Positions 9,927-20,016 of a DNA stretch of 64,000 nucleotides are shown one piece after another. The first letter of the stretch is position 1. Each line of letters starts with the position of its first letter. This stretch comes from Streptomyces sp. YPW6 (GTDB lineage: Bacteria > Actinomycetota > Actinomycetes > Streptomycetales > Streptomycetaceae). Below the pieces are notes generated by a model. The model was not told where the DNA came from. It worked only from the letters and a program-made list of their open reading frames with translations, and did no database searches. Location: contig NZ_CP076457.1 of NCBI RefSeq assembly GCF_018866325.1, positions 558,001-622,000 on the forward strand, given 5' to 3'. Position numbers and translations under genes: made by a program.

Positions 9927-10469
9927 ATGAAACTGAGCGACGAGCTCCCCGTCGATCACCGGCTGGCGACGGTGTACCGGATCGGTGCGGGCCTCTGCGG
10001 GGTCATCCTGATGGTGTTCGGGGCCCTCGGCTTCGCGGATCAGCTGAGCTTCTTCGACACGAACGGCAGCCAGATCGCCGGACTCTCGTCCAACGGGCTC
10101 CTCAGTCTGATCTCCCTGCTCGTCGGCGCGGTGCTGATCACCGGGGCGGCGCTGGGCGGCAACGTCGCCTCCACGGTGAACATGATCGTCGGAGCGCTCT
10201 TCCTGCTGAGCGGCTTCGTCCACCTGTTCATCCTGGACCGGTCCGCGAACATCCTGGACTTCAGCATGCCGAACGTCATCTTCAGCTTCGTGATGGGGCT
10301 GCTGATCCTCACGTTCGGGATGTACGGCCGGGTGACCGGCGGCCTGCCGCACGACAACCCGTACTGGCAGCGCCGCCACCCCGAGCAGGCCGCGCGCGAA
10401 GCCGCCGCCCGCAGCAGGGCGGTGGCGGGCGGCCCGCTCCGGGGCGGATCGGCTCAGACCTTGCGATAA
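9927..10469 (+). CDS. DUF4383 domain membrane protein
   Basis: This is a 180-residue integral membrane protein of the DUF4383 family. Four hydrophobic segments can be seen (about residues 15-35, 55-75, 80-105 and 110-130), followed by a charged cytoplasmic tail with HDNPYWQRR. Its biochemical role is unknown; relatives are common in actinobacterial stress regulons. The start is the ATG at 9927, preceded by GGAGACGG. It is divergent from the MerR/B12 regulator. Its 3' end overlaps the convergent DUF1206 gene by 16 bases. Confidence 0.85.
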   Translation: MKLSDELPVDHRLATVYRIGAGLCGVILMVFGALGFADQLSFFDTNGSQIAGLSSNGLLSLISLLVGAVLITGAALGGNVASTVNMIVGALFLLSGFVHLFILDRSANILDFSMPNVIFSFVMGLLILTFGMYGRVTGGLPHDNPYWQRRHPEQAAREAAARSRAVAGGPLRGGSAQTLR

Positions 10470-11296
10470 CGGGCGTTGAACCAGGAGAACACGCCGAAGG
10501 CGACCAGTCCGAGGGCGATGAGCACCAGCAGCCACGGGCCGACCGGGGTATCGGCGAAGGAGCGCAGGGTGTCGTCCATCCCCTTGGACTTGTCGGGCTC
10601 GTGCTCGACGGCGGCGGCGATGGCGAACGCGCCCGCCGCGGCGAAGACGCTGCCGCGCGCCGACCCGCCGAACACCCCGGTGACGTCCACGGCCCGGCGG
10701 ACCCGACGGGACATCTCCGACAGCTTCAGGTGCTTGTGGTACTTGCGCATGATGGCCCGGACCGCGATCCAGAGTCCCGCACCGGCCACCACGGCGCCGC
10801 CGATCCCGACGATCCACTGACCGCCCGGCCAGCCGAGCGCCTTGGCCGTGATGTCCTGCGACTGCTGGTCGGACGAGCCGCCTCCGCTGCCGGAGTCCCC
10901 GGCGGCGAAGGACAGCACGGAGTAGGCGACGAAGGTGTAGAACACCGCGCGGCCCCCCGCCATGGCCCGCTTGCCGGGCTTGTGCTCGTCGGGTCCGGCC
11001 CCGCCGAACAGTGCTTCGGACAGTCGCCAGAGCGCCATGCCCGCGACGGCCGCGCCCAGCACCCACAGGAGAACCGTGCCGAAGGGCTTCTCGGATATCT
11101 CCGCGACCGCCCCGCCCCGGTCGGCCTGCTTCGCGTCTCCGCCGGGGAACGCGATCCGCAGGGCGAGCAACCCCACGAGTACGTAGATCACCCCGCGGGC
11201 GGCGAACCCGGCACGGCCCGCCGCCTCCATGGCATTGCTGTTGGCGGCACGCCGTGCCTGGCCACGTCCCTGCGCTGATACCGAACGGCTCTTCAT
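10454..11296 (-). CDS. DUF1206 domain membrane protein
   Basis: This protein of about 280 residues consists of repeated paired transmembrane segments. The family's glycine-rich opening (AAGRAGFAARGVIYVLVGLLALR) is at residues 24-46, and related openings recur near residues 110 and 195 (RAVFYTFVAYSVLSF, SVFAAAGAFAIAAA). The function is unknown; homologues are small actinobacterial membrane proteins. The start chosen is ATG 11296. It converges on the DUF4383 gene with a 16-base overlap of coding ends, so the two messages would be antisense at their 3' termini. Confidence 0.85.
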   Translation of the reverse strand: MKSRSVSAQGRGQARRAANSNAMEAAGRAGFAARGVIYVLVGLLALRIAFPGGDAKQADRGGAVAEISEKPFGTVLLWVLGAAVAGMALWRLSEALFGGAGPDEHKPGKRAMAGGRAVFYTFVAYSVLSFAAGDSGSGGGSSDQQSQDITAKALGWPGGQWIVGIGGAVVAGAGLWIAVRAIMRKYHKHLKLSEMSRRVRRAVDVTGVFGGSARGSVFAAAGAFAIAAAVEHEPDKSKGMDDTLRSFADTPVGPWLLVLIALGLVAFGVFSWFNARYRKV

Positions 11297-11471
11297 GTCA
11301 TGCCGGATGCCCCCGTCCCGCGGATCAATGCCGGACCGGCCCCGGGCGCGGTTTCGACGCAGAATCGACGCGGCGGGCGGGGCGGGCCGGAGCACGTCAG
11401 CGTGGAGAGGACGGAGAAGACCCGCGGGGGCGACGGTGTCAGCCCCCCCCTCGATCGCCGGAGGAGACATC

Positions 11472-12050
11472 ATGACGATCACCCGTCTGCAGCGCACAGC
11501 GGCGGCCGCCGCGGCCCTCGCCTTTCCCGCCTCCCTGGCGTTCTTCGCTCCGCAGGCACAGGCGCAGACCCCGGCCGAACCCTACGGTCCCGCCTGCGCT
11601 TCCGTACCGGAGGAGGGCGCGGGCAGCCTGGAGGGCATGGCGAAGGACCCGGTCGCCACCGCCGCGTCCAACAACCCCGAGCTCTCCACCCTCGTCGAGG
11701 CGGTGAAGCAGGCCGACCTGGTCGACACCCTCAACAACGCGGAGGACATCACGGTGTTCGCGCCGACCAACGCCGCGTTCGAGAAGATCCCGCAGGCCGA
11801 TCTGGAAGCCCTCCTCAACGACAAGGACCAGCTCACCAAGGTGCTGACCTACCACGTGGTGGGCGAGAAGATCACGACGCAGCAGATGGAGGACGGCACC
11901 TTCAAGACGCTGGAGGGGAGCGACCTCACCACGAAGGGCTCCGGTACCGAGTTCACGGTGAACGACTCCTCGAAGATCGTCTGTGGCAACGTGCCGACGG
12001 CCAACGCCACGGTGAATCTCGTCGACACGGTGCTGATGCCGCCGTCCTAG
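11472..12050 (+). CDS. Secreted fasciclin (FAS1) domain protein
   Basis: This is a 192-residue exported protein. A Sec signal peptide (positive MTITRLQR, a hydrophobic Ala-rich core, and a predicted cut after AQAQ near residue 32) is followed by one FAS1 domain. The two conserved FAS1 boxes are visible: DITVFAPTNAAFEKIP (about residues 92-107) and the LTYHVVGEKI segment, ending with ANATVNLVDTVLMPP. The layout is like mycobacterial MPT70, an adhesion-type surface protein. The ATG at 11472 is supported by GGAGGAG at 11460-11466. No partner gene is evident. Confidence 0.92.
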   Translation: MTITRLQRTAAAAAALAFPASLAFFAPQAQAQTPAEPYGPACASVPEEGAGSLEGMAKDPVATAASNNPELSTLVEAVKQADLVDTLNNAEDITVFAPTNAAFEKIPQADLEALLNDKDQLTKVLTYHVVGEKITTQQMEDGTFKTLEGSDLTTKGSGTEFTVNDSSKIVCGNVPTANATVNLVDTVLMPPS

Positions 12051-12080
12051 GGACACCGCGGCACCCCTGAGCGGGGGTTC

Positions 12081-12597
12081 TATACGCTGAAGGCGTGAGC
12101 CACGCCGACGACCGAACGACCCGGAGCGGCGCCTCGGATTCCGAGGCGCCGCTCGCAGACCTCCAGGCCTTCGCCGTCGAGCTGCGCCGGATGAACGGCG
12201 AGATCAACCGGATGGCCCACGGCTTCGCGGCGAACCAGCATCTGCACCCCACGGACGTGAGCGCGCTCGGGGCCATCCTCGACGCCGCGTCGCCCCTGAC
12301 GCCGGGGGCTCTGCGGGACCATCTGGGGCTCACCTCGGGTGCGGTGACCGCCTGCCTGGACCGCCTGGAGCGGGCCGGGCACATCCGCCGGGCCCGGGAG
12401 AGCGCCGACCGCCGAGTGGTGCACGTGTACTACGAGCCGAGCGCCCGGACCGTCGCCCGGGACTACTTCATGCCGCTCGCCGAAGCCACGGCGCGGGCCA
12501 GGGCGCGCTTCAGCGACAGCGAACTGTCGACCGTGCTGCGCTTCCTCGCCGCGATGAACGAGGAACTGGCCGGGCTCCCCCCGACGCGCCGCTGAGG
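12081..12597 (+). CDS. MarR-family transcriptional regulator
   Basis: Coding runs from GTG 12095 to about 12,595 (166 residues); the span given includes the likely -10. This is a winged-helix regulator of the MarR fold: a helix-turn-helix PGALRDHLGLTSGAVTACLDRLERAGHI (about residues 70-98) followed by the wing RARESADRRVVHVYY. TATACG at 12,081-12,086 lies eight bases before the GTG, so the message is probably leaderless. It lies 114 bases upstream of an MMPL exporter whose promoter carries a perfect inverted repeat. The simplest reading is that this regulator represses that exporter and releases it on ligand binding. Confidence 0.88.
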
Positions 12598-12648
12598 ATC
12601 TCCACCCCGTGCACCACCCCCATGGGTGATCCCCGGAGAGTCGTCGCG

Positions 12649-12677
12649 TAATCTATTTCAACAATTGAGATTGTTGA
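12649..12677. promoter_or_regulatory. Inverted-repeat operator overlapping the MMPL promoter
   Basis: A perfect 8-base inverted repeat, TCAACAAT-TGAG-ATTGTTGA, lies at 12658-12677. TAATCT at 12649-12654 could be the -10, so a bound protein would sit over the transcription start. It is 32 bases upstream of the MMPL start and just downstream of a marR gene, making it a strong MarR-operator candidate. Confidence 0.7.
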
Positions 12678-12709
12678 CCGATGAGACATCTCCACCCCTC
12701 GGGAGAGAC

Positions 12710-14797
12710 ATGCCCACCCCTGCACGGTCGGTCCGCTGGCTGGTCCCCGTCGTCCTGCTGATCGCCTGGCTCGGCATCGGCGGCGGGCTCGGACCGTACG
12801 CCGGAAAGCTCGGCGAGGTCGCCACCAACGACCAGGCCGCCTTCCTGCCCCAGAACGCCGAGTCCACACAAGTCATCGAGGCCCAGAAGGCGTTCCAGCA
12901 GAACGAGACCCTGCCGGTCATCCTCGTGTGGACGTCGGAGCGAACGGACGCCCCGGTGAACGACGAGCAGCGCGAGGCCGCCACCGGGGCCCTCGCCTCG
13001 CTCGCCGGGGACGAGGGCGTCGTCGGCACCCCCTCCCCCGCGCTGCCCTCCGAGGACGGCCTCGCGCTCCAGGGCATCGTGCAGCTGAGTCCGGATCTCG
13101 GGGACGAACTGCCGGCCGTGCTGGAGGAGGTCGACCGGGCCGGCGCGTCGGTGTCCGGCACGACGGTCCAGCTCGCGGGACCGGCCGCCAGCCAGGCTGA
13201 TCTGTCCGACGCCTTCGCGGGCATCGACGGGCTGCTGCTCGGGGTCGCCCTGATCACGGTGCTGATCATCCTGCTGCTGGTCTACCGCAGTGTGCTGCTG
13301 CCCTTCGTCATCATCCTCGGCGCGGTCTTCGCCCTCGGGCTGGCCTGCGCGATCGTCTACGTCCTCGCGGACCACGACATCGTGCGCGTGGACGGTCAGG
13401 TGCAGGGCATCCTGTCGATCCTGGTGATCGGCGCGGCGACGGACTACGCGCTGCTGCTCACGGCCCGGTTCCGGGAGGAACTCGGCGTCCACGGCGACCG
13501 TTTCGCCGCGATGCGCGTCGCGCTGCGCGAGTCGTTCGGCCCGATCACCGCGAGCGCCGCGACCGTCGCGGCGGGCCTGCTCGCGCTGTTGCTGAGCGAC
13601 CTCACCAACAACCGGGCCCTCGGTCCGGTGGGCGCGATCGGCATCGTCTGCTCGGTCCTGAGCGCCCTCACCTTCCTGCCCGCCGCACTGGTACTGCTCG
13701 GCCGGGCCGCCTACTGGCCGGCGAAGCCCAAGCCCGCGGACGAGCAGGTGTCCGGTGGCAACGGCGTCTGGCACAAGGTCGCGGCCCTGGTCGATCGGGC
13801 CCCGCGCAAGGTCTGGGCGATCACGCTGGCGGCCCTGATCGCCTGTGCCGCGTTCGCCCCGACGCTCACCTCCAAGGGTGTGCCGCTGGACGAGATCTTC
13901 GTCAACGACGCGCCGTCCGTGGCCGCCCAGGAGACGCTGGGCGAGCACTTCCCCGGCGGCTCCGGCAACCCGGCGGTGATCATCGCCGCGGCGGACCGCC
14001 TGTCCGAGGTGACCGAGGCCGCCGAGCGTACCGACGGGGTGGCCTCGGCCGCTCCGGTGAGCGCGGGCGGACGGCCGGGCGGCGAACCCCTCGTCGTCGA
14101 CGGCAAGGTCCGTATCGACGCGACCCTTCAGGACGCGGCGGACAGCGACGGGGCCAAGGAGACGGTGGCCGCCCTGCGCACCGCGGTCCACGCGGTACCG
14201 GGATCGGACGCCCTGGTCGGCGGCTACACCGCGCAGCAGTACGACACCCAGCGCACGGCCGAGGACGACCGCACGCTGATCGTGCCGGTGGTGCTGGCGA
14301 TCATCCTGGTGATCCTGGTCTTCCTGTTGCGGTCGCTGCTGATGCCGGTGCTGCTCGTGGCGACCGTGGCGCTGAACTTCCTCGCCACGCTGGGCATCTC
14401 CTCGCTGGTCTTCACGCACGTGTTCGGCTTCAGCGGCACGGATTCGTCGGTTCCGCTGTACGGATTCGTGTTCCTGGTGGCCTTGGGCGTCGACTACAAC
14501 ATCTTCCTGATGTCCCGGGTCCGGGAGGAGTCGCTGCGCCACGGCACCCGGGAGGGCATCCTGCGCGGGCTGACCACGACCGGCGGGGTCATCACCTCGG
14601 CGGGCGTCGTCCTGGCGGCCACCTTCGCGGCGCTGGGGGTGATCCCGCTGGCGTTCCTGGTCCAGATCGCGTTCATCGTGGCCTTCGGCGTCCTGCTGGA
14701 CACGCTGGTCGTCCGGTCGCTGCTCGTCCCCGCGTTGGTGCGGGACATCGGGCCGAAGGCGTGGTGGCCGGGGGCGCTGAGCCGCGAGCGGTCCTGA
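12710..14797 (+). CDS. MMPL-family RND transporter
   Basis: This protein of about 695 residues has the duplicated MMPL/RND plan: a first membrane segment near residues 5-25, a large extracytoplasmic loop, a block of five hydrophobic helices (about 170-340), and then the same arrangement in the second half (loop about 380-510, helices about 510-690). Characteristic loop-edge motifs such as ATDYALLL (about 243) and GVDYNIFLMSR (about 592) supply the proton-relay Asp-Tyr pairs. Such transporters export lipids, drugs or pigments. I start at ATG 12710, preceded by GGGAGAG; an upstream in-frame GTG at 12626 has no such site and overlaps the operator. Confidence 0.92.
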   Translation: MPTPARSVRWLVPVVLLIAWLGIGGGLGPYAGKLGEVATNDQAAFLPQNAESTQVIEAQKAFQQNETLPVILVWTSERTDAPVNDEQREAATGALASLAGDEGVVGTPSPALPSEDGLALQGIVQLSPDLGDELPAVLEEVDRAGASVSGTTVQLAGPAASQADLSDAFAGIDGLLLGVALITVLIILLLVYRSVLLPFVIILGAVFALGLACAIVYVLADHDIVRVDGQVQGILSILVIGAATDYALLLTARFREELGVHGDRFAAMRVALRESFGPITASAATVAAGLLALLLSDLTNNRALGPVGAIGIVCSVLSALTFLPAALVLLGRAAYWPAKPKPADEQVSGGNGVWHKVAALVDRAPRKVWAITLAALIACAAFAPTLTSKGVPLDEIFVNDAPSVAAQETLGEHFPGGSGNPAVIIAAADRLSEVTEAAERTDGVASAAPVSAGGRPGGEPLVVDGKVRIDATLQDAADSDGAKETVAALRTAVHAVPGSDALVGGYTAQQYDTQRTAEDDRTLIVPVVLAIILVILVFLLRSLLMPVLLVATVALNFLATLGISSLVFTHVFGFSGTDSSVPLYGFVFLVALGVDYNIFLMSRVREESLRHGTREGILRGLTTTGGVITSAGVVLAATFAALGVIPLAFLVQIAFIVAFGVLLDTLVVRSLLVPALVRDIGPKAWWPGALSRERS

Positions 14798-14881
14798 GAG
14801 GGCCTCTCGGCCGGCGCGGCTCGTCCCCGGGCGCCCGGCGGCCCGGGTCCGAAGAGCGCCGCCAGCCTCTCGGAGGCTGTC

Positions 14882-14911
14882 CCGGCCGGGCGCGGGAGCG
14901 CGCCCGGCCGG
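14882..14911 (+). terminator. Hairpin terminator after the MMPL gene
   Basis: A 13-base-pair G+C stem with a GGAG loop lies about 85 bases after the MMPL stop codon. It has no T-run, as is usual for Streptomyces hairpin terminators. Confidence 0.6.
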
Positions 14912-15297
14912 ACCGACGCCGCGCTGCCTCGGCGTAGCGCCGCGACCGTGCGCCGACACGGGTCCCGGACCGAAGCCTGCCGGATCAGTGGCGCGGGACG
15001 GATCGGCAGCCCTGGCGGGACCGGCGGCGCGGGGCAAGGCCGGCGGCCTGGACGGATCGGCGGCACGGGCCGGGTAGGCAGCGTGCGACGGATCGGCGGC
15101 CCCGGCGGGACCGGCGCCCCGGGACGGATCAGCGGCCCGGAAAAGGCCGGTGGCCCGGCGGGATCGGCGGCGCGGGAGAGGTCGGCAGCGCGGGCGGGAT
15201 CGCCCGCAGAGGCGGGCTGGGCCGCACCCGACGGATCAGCGGCCCGGGGCGGATCGGCGGCCGGGGGCGGATCGGCTGCCCGGGACGGATCCCCCCG
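14912..15297. repeat. Degenerate GGATCGGCGGCCCGG-type repeat tract in a non-coding region
   Basis: The roughly 500-base gap between the MMPL gene and the convergent DoxX gene is filled, from about 14,976 to 15,291, with imperfect copies of a unit of about 16-20 bases resembling GACGGATCGGCGGCCCGG. At least ten recognisable GGATCGGC or GGATCAGC cores are present. Open frames across it have no start signals and give Pro-Gly-Ile-Arg-rich translations, so I treat it as non-coding. Confidence 0.65.
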
Positions 15298-15824
15298 TCA
15301 GGAGGTCTCCTCCTCGCGCTCCGCCCGCCCCTTCGCCCGCCGGCCGACCACCGCGGCGGCCGCGGCCGCGCTGCCCGCGAAGGCCAGCGCGACCATCCAC
15401 GGCCGGTCGAACACATGACAGGTGACATGGTCCAGCGAGTAGCGCCCGGGACCGGTCAGGCCGATGGCCGCCGCGGTGAAGCCGAGAAAGGCCGGGTACT
15501 CGTAGCCGCCGCCCTGGGCGAAGAAGCCCGCCGGGGCGTGGACGGCCACCGCACCGGCCATCGCCCGGCCGCCGCCGCGCCCGCCGCCGGGGTGGCGAGG
15601 CCCAGGGCCAGCAGCGCGCCGCCGCCCGCCTCACCCAGCCCGGCGGCCACCGCGCTGTGTTTGGGCGGGTGGAAACCCATGGCCTCCATGGCCGCCGTGG
15701 TGCCCTGGATGCCGCCGCCGCCGAACCACCCGGCGAGTTTCTGACTGCCGTGGGCGGCGAGCACCGCGCCGGTGCCGACGCGCAGGGCGAGCAGACCGAG
15801 ATCACGCCGGTTGAAGCTGACCAT
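15298..15824 (-). pseudogene. DoxX-family membrane protein, frameshifted
   Basis: Two overlapping frames together encode one DoxX-type protein. The first starts at ATG 15824 (GGGAG upstream) and gives RRDLGLLALRVGTGAVLAAHG, then GWFGGGGIQGT and LGEAGGGALLALGLATPAAG. The rest of the family pattern, beginning MAGAVAVHAPAGFFAQGGGYEYP, continues from about 15,561 in a different frame through to the stop at 15,298. The shift falls in the G+C-rich run near 15,560-15,590; one missing or two extra bases would explain it. DoxX proteins are small four-helix membrane proteins linked to redox homeostasis. A sequencing error in a GCC/GCG run is as likely as a true mutation. Confidence 0.8.
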
Positions 15825-15968
15825 GAGGACTCCCGGGGCGAGGGATGGGCGAAGGGTCGGGGATACGGCTCCCACTCTCGTCGGCACGCGGTCGGCGGGC
15901 GCGGCCGACTACGCCGTACGGGGAACGGGCCCGATGCCGCAGCTCCCGCCATGCGACGCAGATCATTG

Positions 15969-15982
15969 TGCAACTTGTTGCA
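15969..15982. promoter_or_regulatory. Inverted repeat TGCAAC-TT-GTTGCA upstream of the dienoyl-CoA reductase gene
   Basis: A perfect 6-base inverted repeat with a two-base spacer lies 58 bases before the reductase start, in a short A+T-rich stretch within G+C-rich DNA. It is a candidate operator for the PadR-type regulator encoded downstream of the reductase; this link is inference. Confidence 0.5.
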
Positions 15983-16010
15983 TAAGCGGTTCGGGGTGGT
16001 CTACAACTGA

Positions 16011-18056
<2,046 letters not shown>

Positions 18057-18110
18057 ACCGGCCCGCGGGAGCCCGCACCACCGCGCGCCCCCGTCCCTAG
18101 GATGCAGGTC

Positions 18111-18644
18111 ATGTCACTGCCGCACGCGATTCTCACCGCCCTGCTGGAGAAGCCGTCCTCGGGTCTGGAACTGACCCGCAGGTTCGACCGGTCGATCGGC
18201 TACTTCTGGTCATCGACCCACCAGCAGATCTATCGCGAGCTGGGCAAGCTGGAGCAGGCCGGACGGATCAGGGCGCTGCCCACGGCGGTGCCGGCCCGAG
18301 GGCAGAAGAAGGAGTACGAGGTGCTGCCCGCGGGCCGCGAGGAACTGGCGGCCTGGGTGGCGCTCCCCGAGGACCCCCGGCCGGTCCGCGATCCGCTGCT
18401 GCTGCGGATGCGGGCGGCCGCGGTCGTCGGGACGCACGGCATGGGAGAGGAGCTGCGCCGCCACCTCGCGCTGCACGAGGGGCAGTTGGCCGAGTACCAG
18501 GAGATCGAGCAGCGGGACTTCACTCCACCGCCGACGACCGACGAGGGGCGGCTGCGGCATCTGGTGCTGCGGGGCGGCATCGACCTGGAGACGTTCTGGA
18601 TTCGCTGGCTGACCCGGGCGATCGCGGACCTGGACACCGCCTGA
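18111..18644 (+). CDS. PadR-family transcriptional regulator
   Basis: This regulator of about 177 residues opens with the PadR winged helix: LPHAILTALLEKPSSGLELTRRF, then YFWSSTHQQIYRELGKLEQAG and a wing ending in KKEYEVLPAGREEL. The C-terminal half is the helical PadR dimerisation domain (LRHLVLRGGIDLETFWIRWL). I chose ATG 18111 rather than ATG 18102 because a good Streptomyces -10, TAGGAT, lies at 18098-18103, which would place transcription initiation at or beside 18111 and give a leaderless message. Lying directly after the flavoenzyme gene, it may control that gene through the inverted repeat at 15969. Confidence 0.86.
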   Translation: MSLPHAILTALLEKPSSGLELTRRFDRSIGYFWSSTHQQIYRELGKLEQAGRIRALPTAVPARGQKKEYEVLPAGREELAAWVALPEDPRPVRDPLLLRMRAAAVVGTHGMGEELRRHLALHEGQLAEYQEIEQRDFTPPPTTDEGRLRHLVLRGGIDLETFWIRWLTRAIADLDTA

Positions 18645-18679
18645 CCGGACGGAACGTCATGGGCGCGGCGCACCGCGCC

Positions 18680-19040
18680 ACACGCGCGGCCCGACGTCGG
18701 ACGGGTGCGGCCCGACGCTCCACGTGCGCCCCCGCGTCACGGGCGCGGCCCGACGCTCCACATGGCGCCCGGCGCTCCACCTGCGGCCCCGCCTCACGGG
18801 TGCGGCGCACCCCGTCACGCGCGCACGGCCCGGCGTCAGGAGGGTGCGACCCGGCACTCCCCTGCGGCCCGACGTCACAGGTGCGGCCCGACGTCACAGG
18901 TGCGGCCCCACGTCACAGGTGCGGCCCCACGTCACAGGTGCGGCCCCGCCTCACCGGTGCGGCGCACCCCGTCACGCACACACGGCCCGGCATCACAGGT
19001 GCGGCACACCCGCGTCACGTGGGCCGCCCGGCACCCAATG
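18680..19040. repeat. 19-bp tandem repeat array with flanking degenerate copies
   Basis: Between the PadR gene and the convergent DMT transporter gene, five consecutive 19-base units of the form GTGCGGCCCSACGTCACAG run from 18862 to 18956. Copies 2 to 4 differ at one position. Degenerate relatives (GGTGCGGCGCACCCCGTCACGC and similar) extend the array to about 18,680 on the left and 19,040 on the right. No gene is supported in this stretch of about 410 bases. There are no unique spacers, so it is not a CRISPR array. Confidence 0.8.
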
Positions 19041-19053
19041 CGTACCGCCCGCG

Positions 19054-20016
19054 CTACGGGTGCGGCGCACCGCCCGTCCGGAGCGCCGCGGGTTCCGGCA
19101 CGGCCGCGGGACGAGGGCTGCCGACGACGACCCGCGAGGGCACCGGCTCCAGGGGCGCGGGGCCCTCGGGCGCCTGCCCCGGCTCAGCGTTCCGCGCCTG
19201 GGCCCGGCTGAGGAGGACCACCCCGCGCGCGGCCGCCGCCGTACCGAGGAGGGCGAGCAGCAGGCTGACCGGCCCGCCCTGGAGGCGCTCACCGAGCAGG
19301 GCCAGACCGATCGCGGCGGCGGCGACCGGATTGGCGAGGGTGACCACGGCGAGCGGTGCGCCGAGCCCGCCCCGGTACGCGGTCTGGGACAGCAGCAGGC
19401 CGCCCATCGCGAAGGCGGAGACGAGCAGCGCCACCGTCAGCAGCCGCCAGCTGAACAGCGGGCCGCCGGAGTGGTCGGTGACGGCGACGGTGAGGGTCTG
19501 GGTGAGCGCCGAGGCGACGCCGGAGGTGATCCCGGACGCCGCCGCGTGCCGCAGCCCCGGACGGGCCCCGGGCCGGCTCAGCCCGGCGACGACCGCCATC
19601 GTGGCCGCGCCCACCGCGAGGGCCTCGGGGAGGGTGAGCGTTTCGTGCGGGGCGGAGCCGCCCGCGGTGAGCAGCAGCGCGCCGAGGCCGAGCAGGGTCA
19701 GGGCGGTGCCCCGCCACTCGATGCGGCCGACCCGGCGTCCGGCGGCGCGGGCTCCGAGCGGCACGGCGACGACGAGGCTGAGCGCCCCCAGGGGCTGGAC
19801 CAGGGTGAGCGGGCCGTAGTTGAGCGCGGCGACGTGCAGCAGCGCGCCCGCGGCGTTGAGGCCGACCGCCGACCACCAGGCGCCCCGGCCCAGCATCCGC
19901 AGGACTCCGGTGCCCGGGTCGGTACGGGCGGCGAGCCGGGACTGCGCGACGGCGGCGGCCGCATAGGCGGCGGCGGAGACGAGGGAGAGCGCGACGGCGA
20001 GCAGGGTGGCGTTCAT
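19054..20016 (-). CDS. DMT-superfamily (EamA-like) transporter
   Basis: This 320-residue protein has about nine or ten hydrophobic helices arranged as an internal duplication, as in small-molecule DMT permeases. The first half begins LLAVALSLVSAAAYAAAAVAQSRLA, with GPLTLVQPLGALSLVVAVPL near residue 75. The second half has ASGITSGVASALTQTL and APLAVVTLANPVAAAAIGLALLGERLQGGP, the typical final-helix 'GE' signature. The C-terminal tail of about 50 residues is Pro/Ala-rich. The substrate is not predictable. Its ATG overlaps the stop codon of the upstream PAP2 gene (ATGA at 20013-20016), so the two are translationally coupled. Confidence 0.85.
   Translation of the reverse strand: MNATLLAVALSLVSAAAYAAAAVAQSRLAARTDPGTGVLRMLGRGAWWSAVGLNAAGALLHVAALNYGPLTLVQPLGALSLVVAVPLGARAAGRRVGRIEWRGTALTLLGLGALLLTAGGSAPHETLTLPEALAVGAATMAVVAGLSRPGARPGLRHAAASGITSGVASALTQTLTVAVTDHSGGPLFSWRLLTVALLVSAFAMGGLLLSQTAYRGGLGAPLAVVTLANPVAAAAIGLALLGERLQGGPVSLLLALLGTAAAARGVVLLSRAQARNAEPGQAPEGPAPLEPVPSRVVVGSPRPAAVPEPAALRTGGAPHP

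Noticed and set aside
8781..11066. A single 761-residue protein including the MerR/B12 regulator
   Set aside because: The N-terminal 400 residues of that frame read through the DUF4383 and DUF1206 genes in a meaningless frame; the real regulator begins at 9824.
12653..15037. Minus-strand frame of about 794 codons opposite the MMPL gene
   Set aside because: Highly charged, Gln/Arg/Asp-rich translation typical of the antisense of a G+C-rich membrane-protein gene; no start signal or domain.
18862..18956. CRISPR array
   Set aside because: Units are directly adjacent with no spacers, and no cas genes are present.
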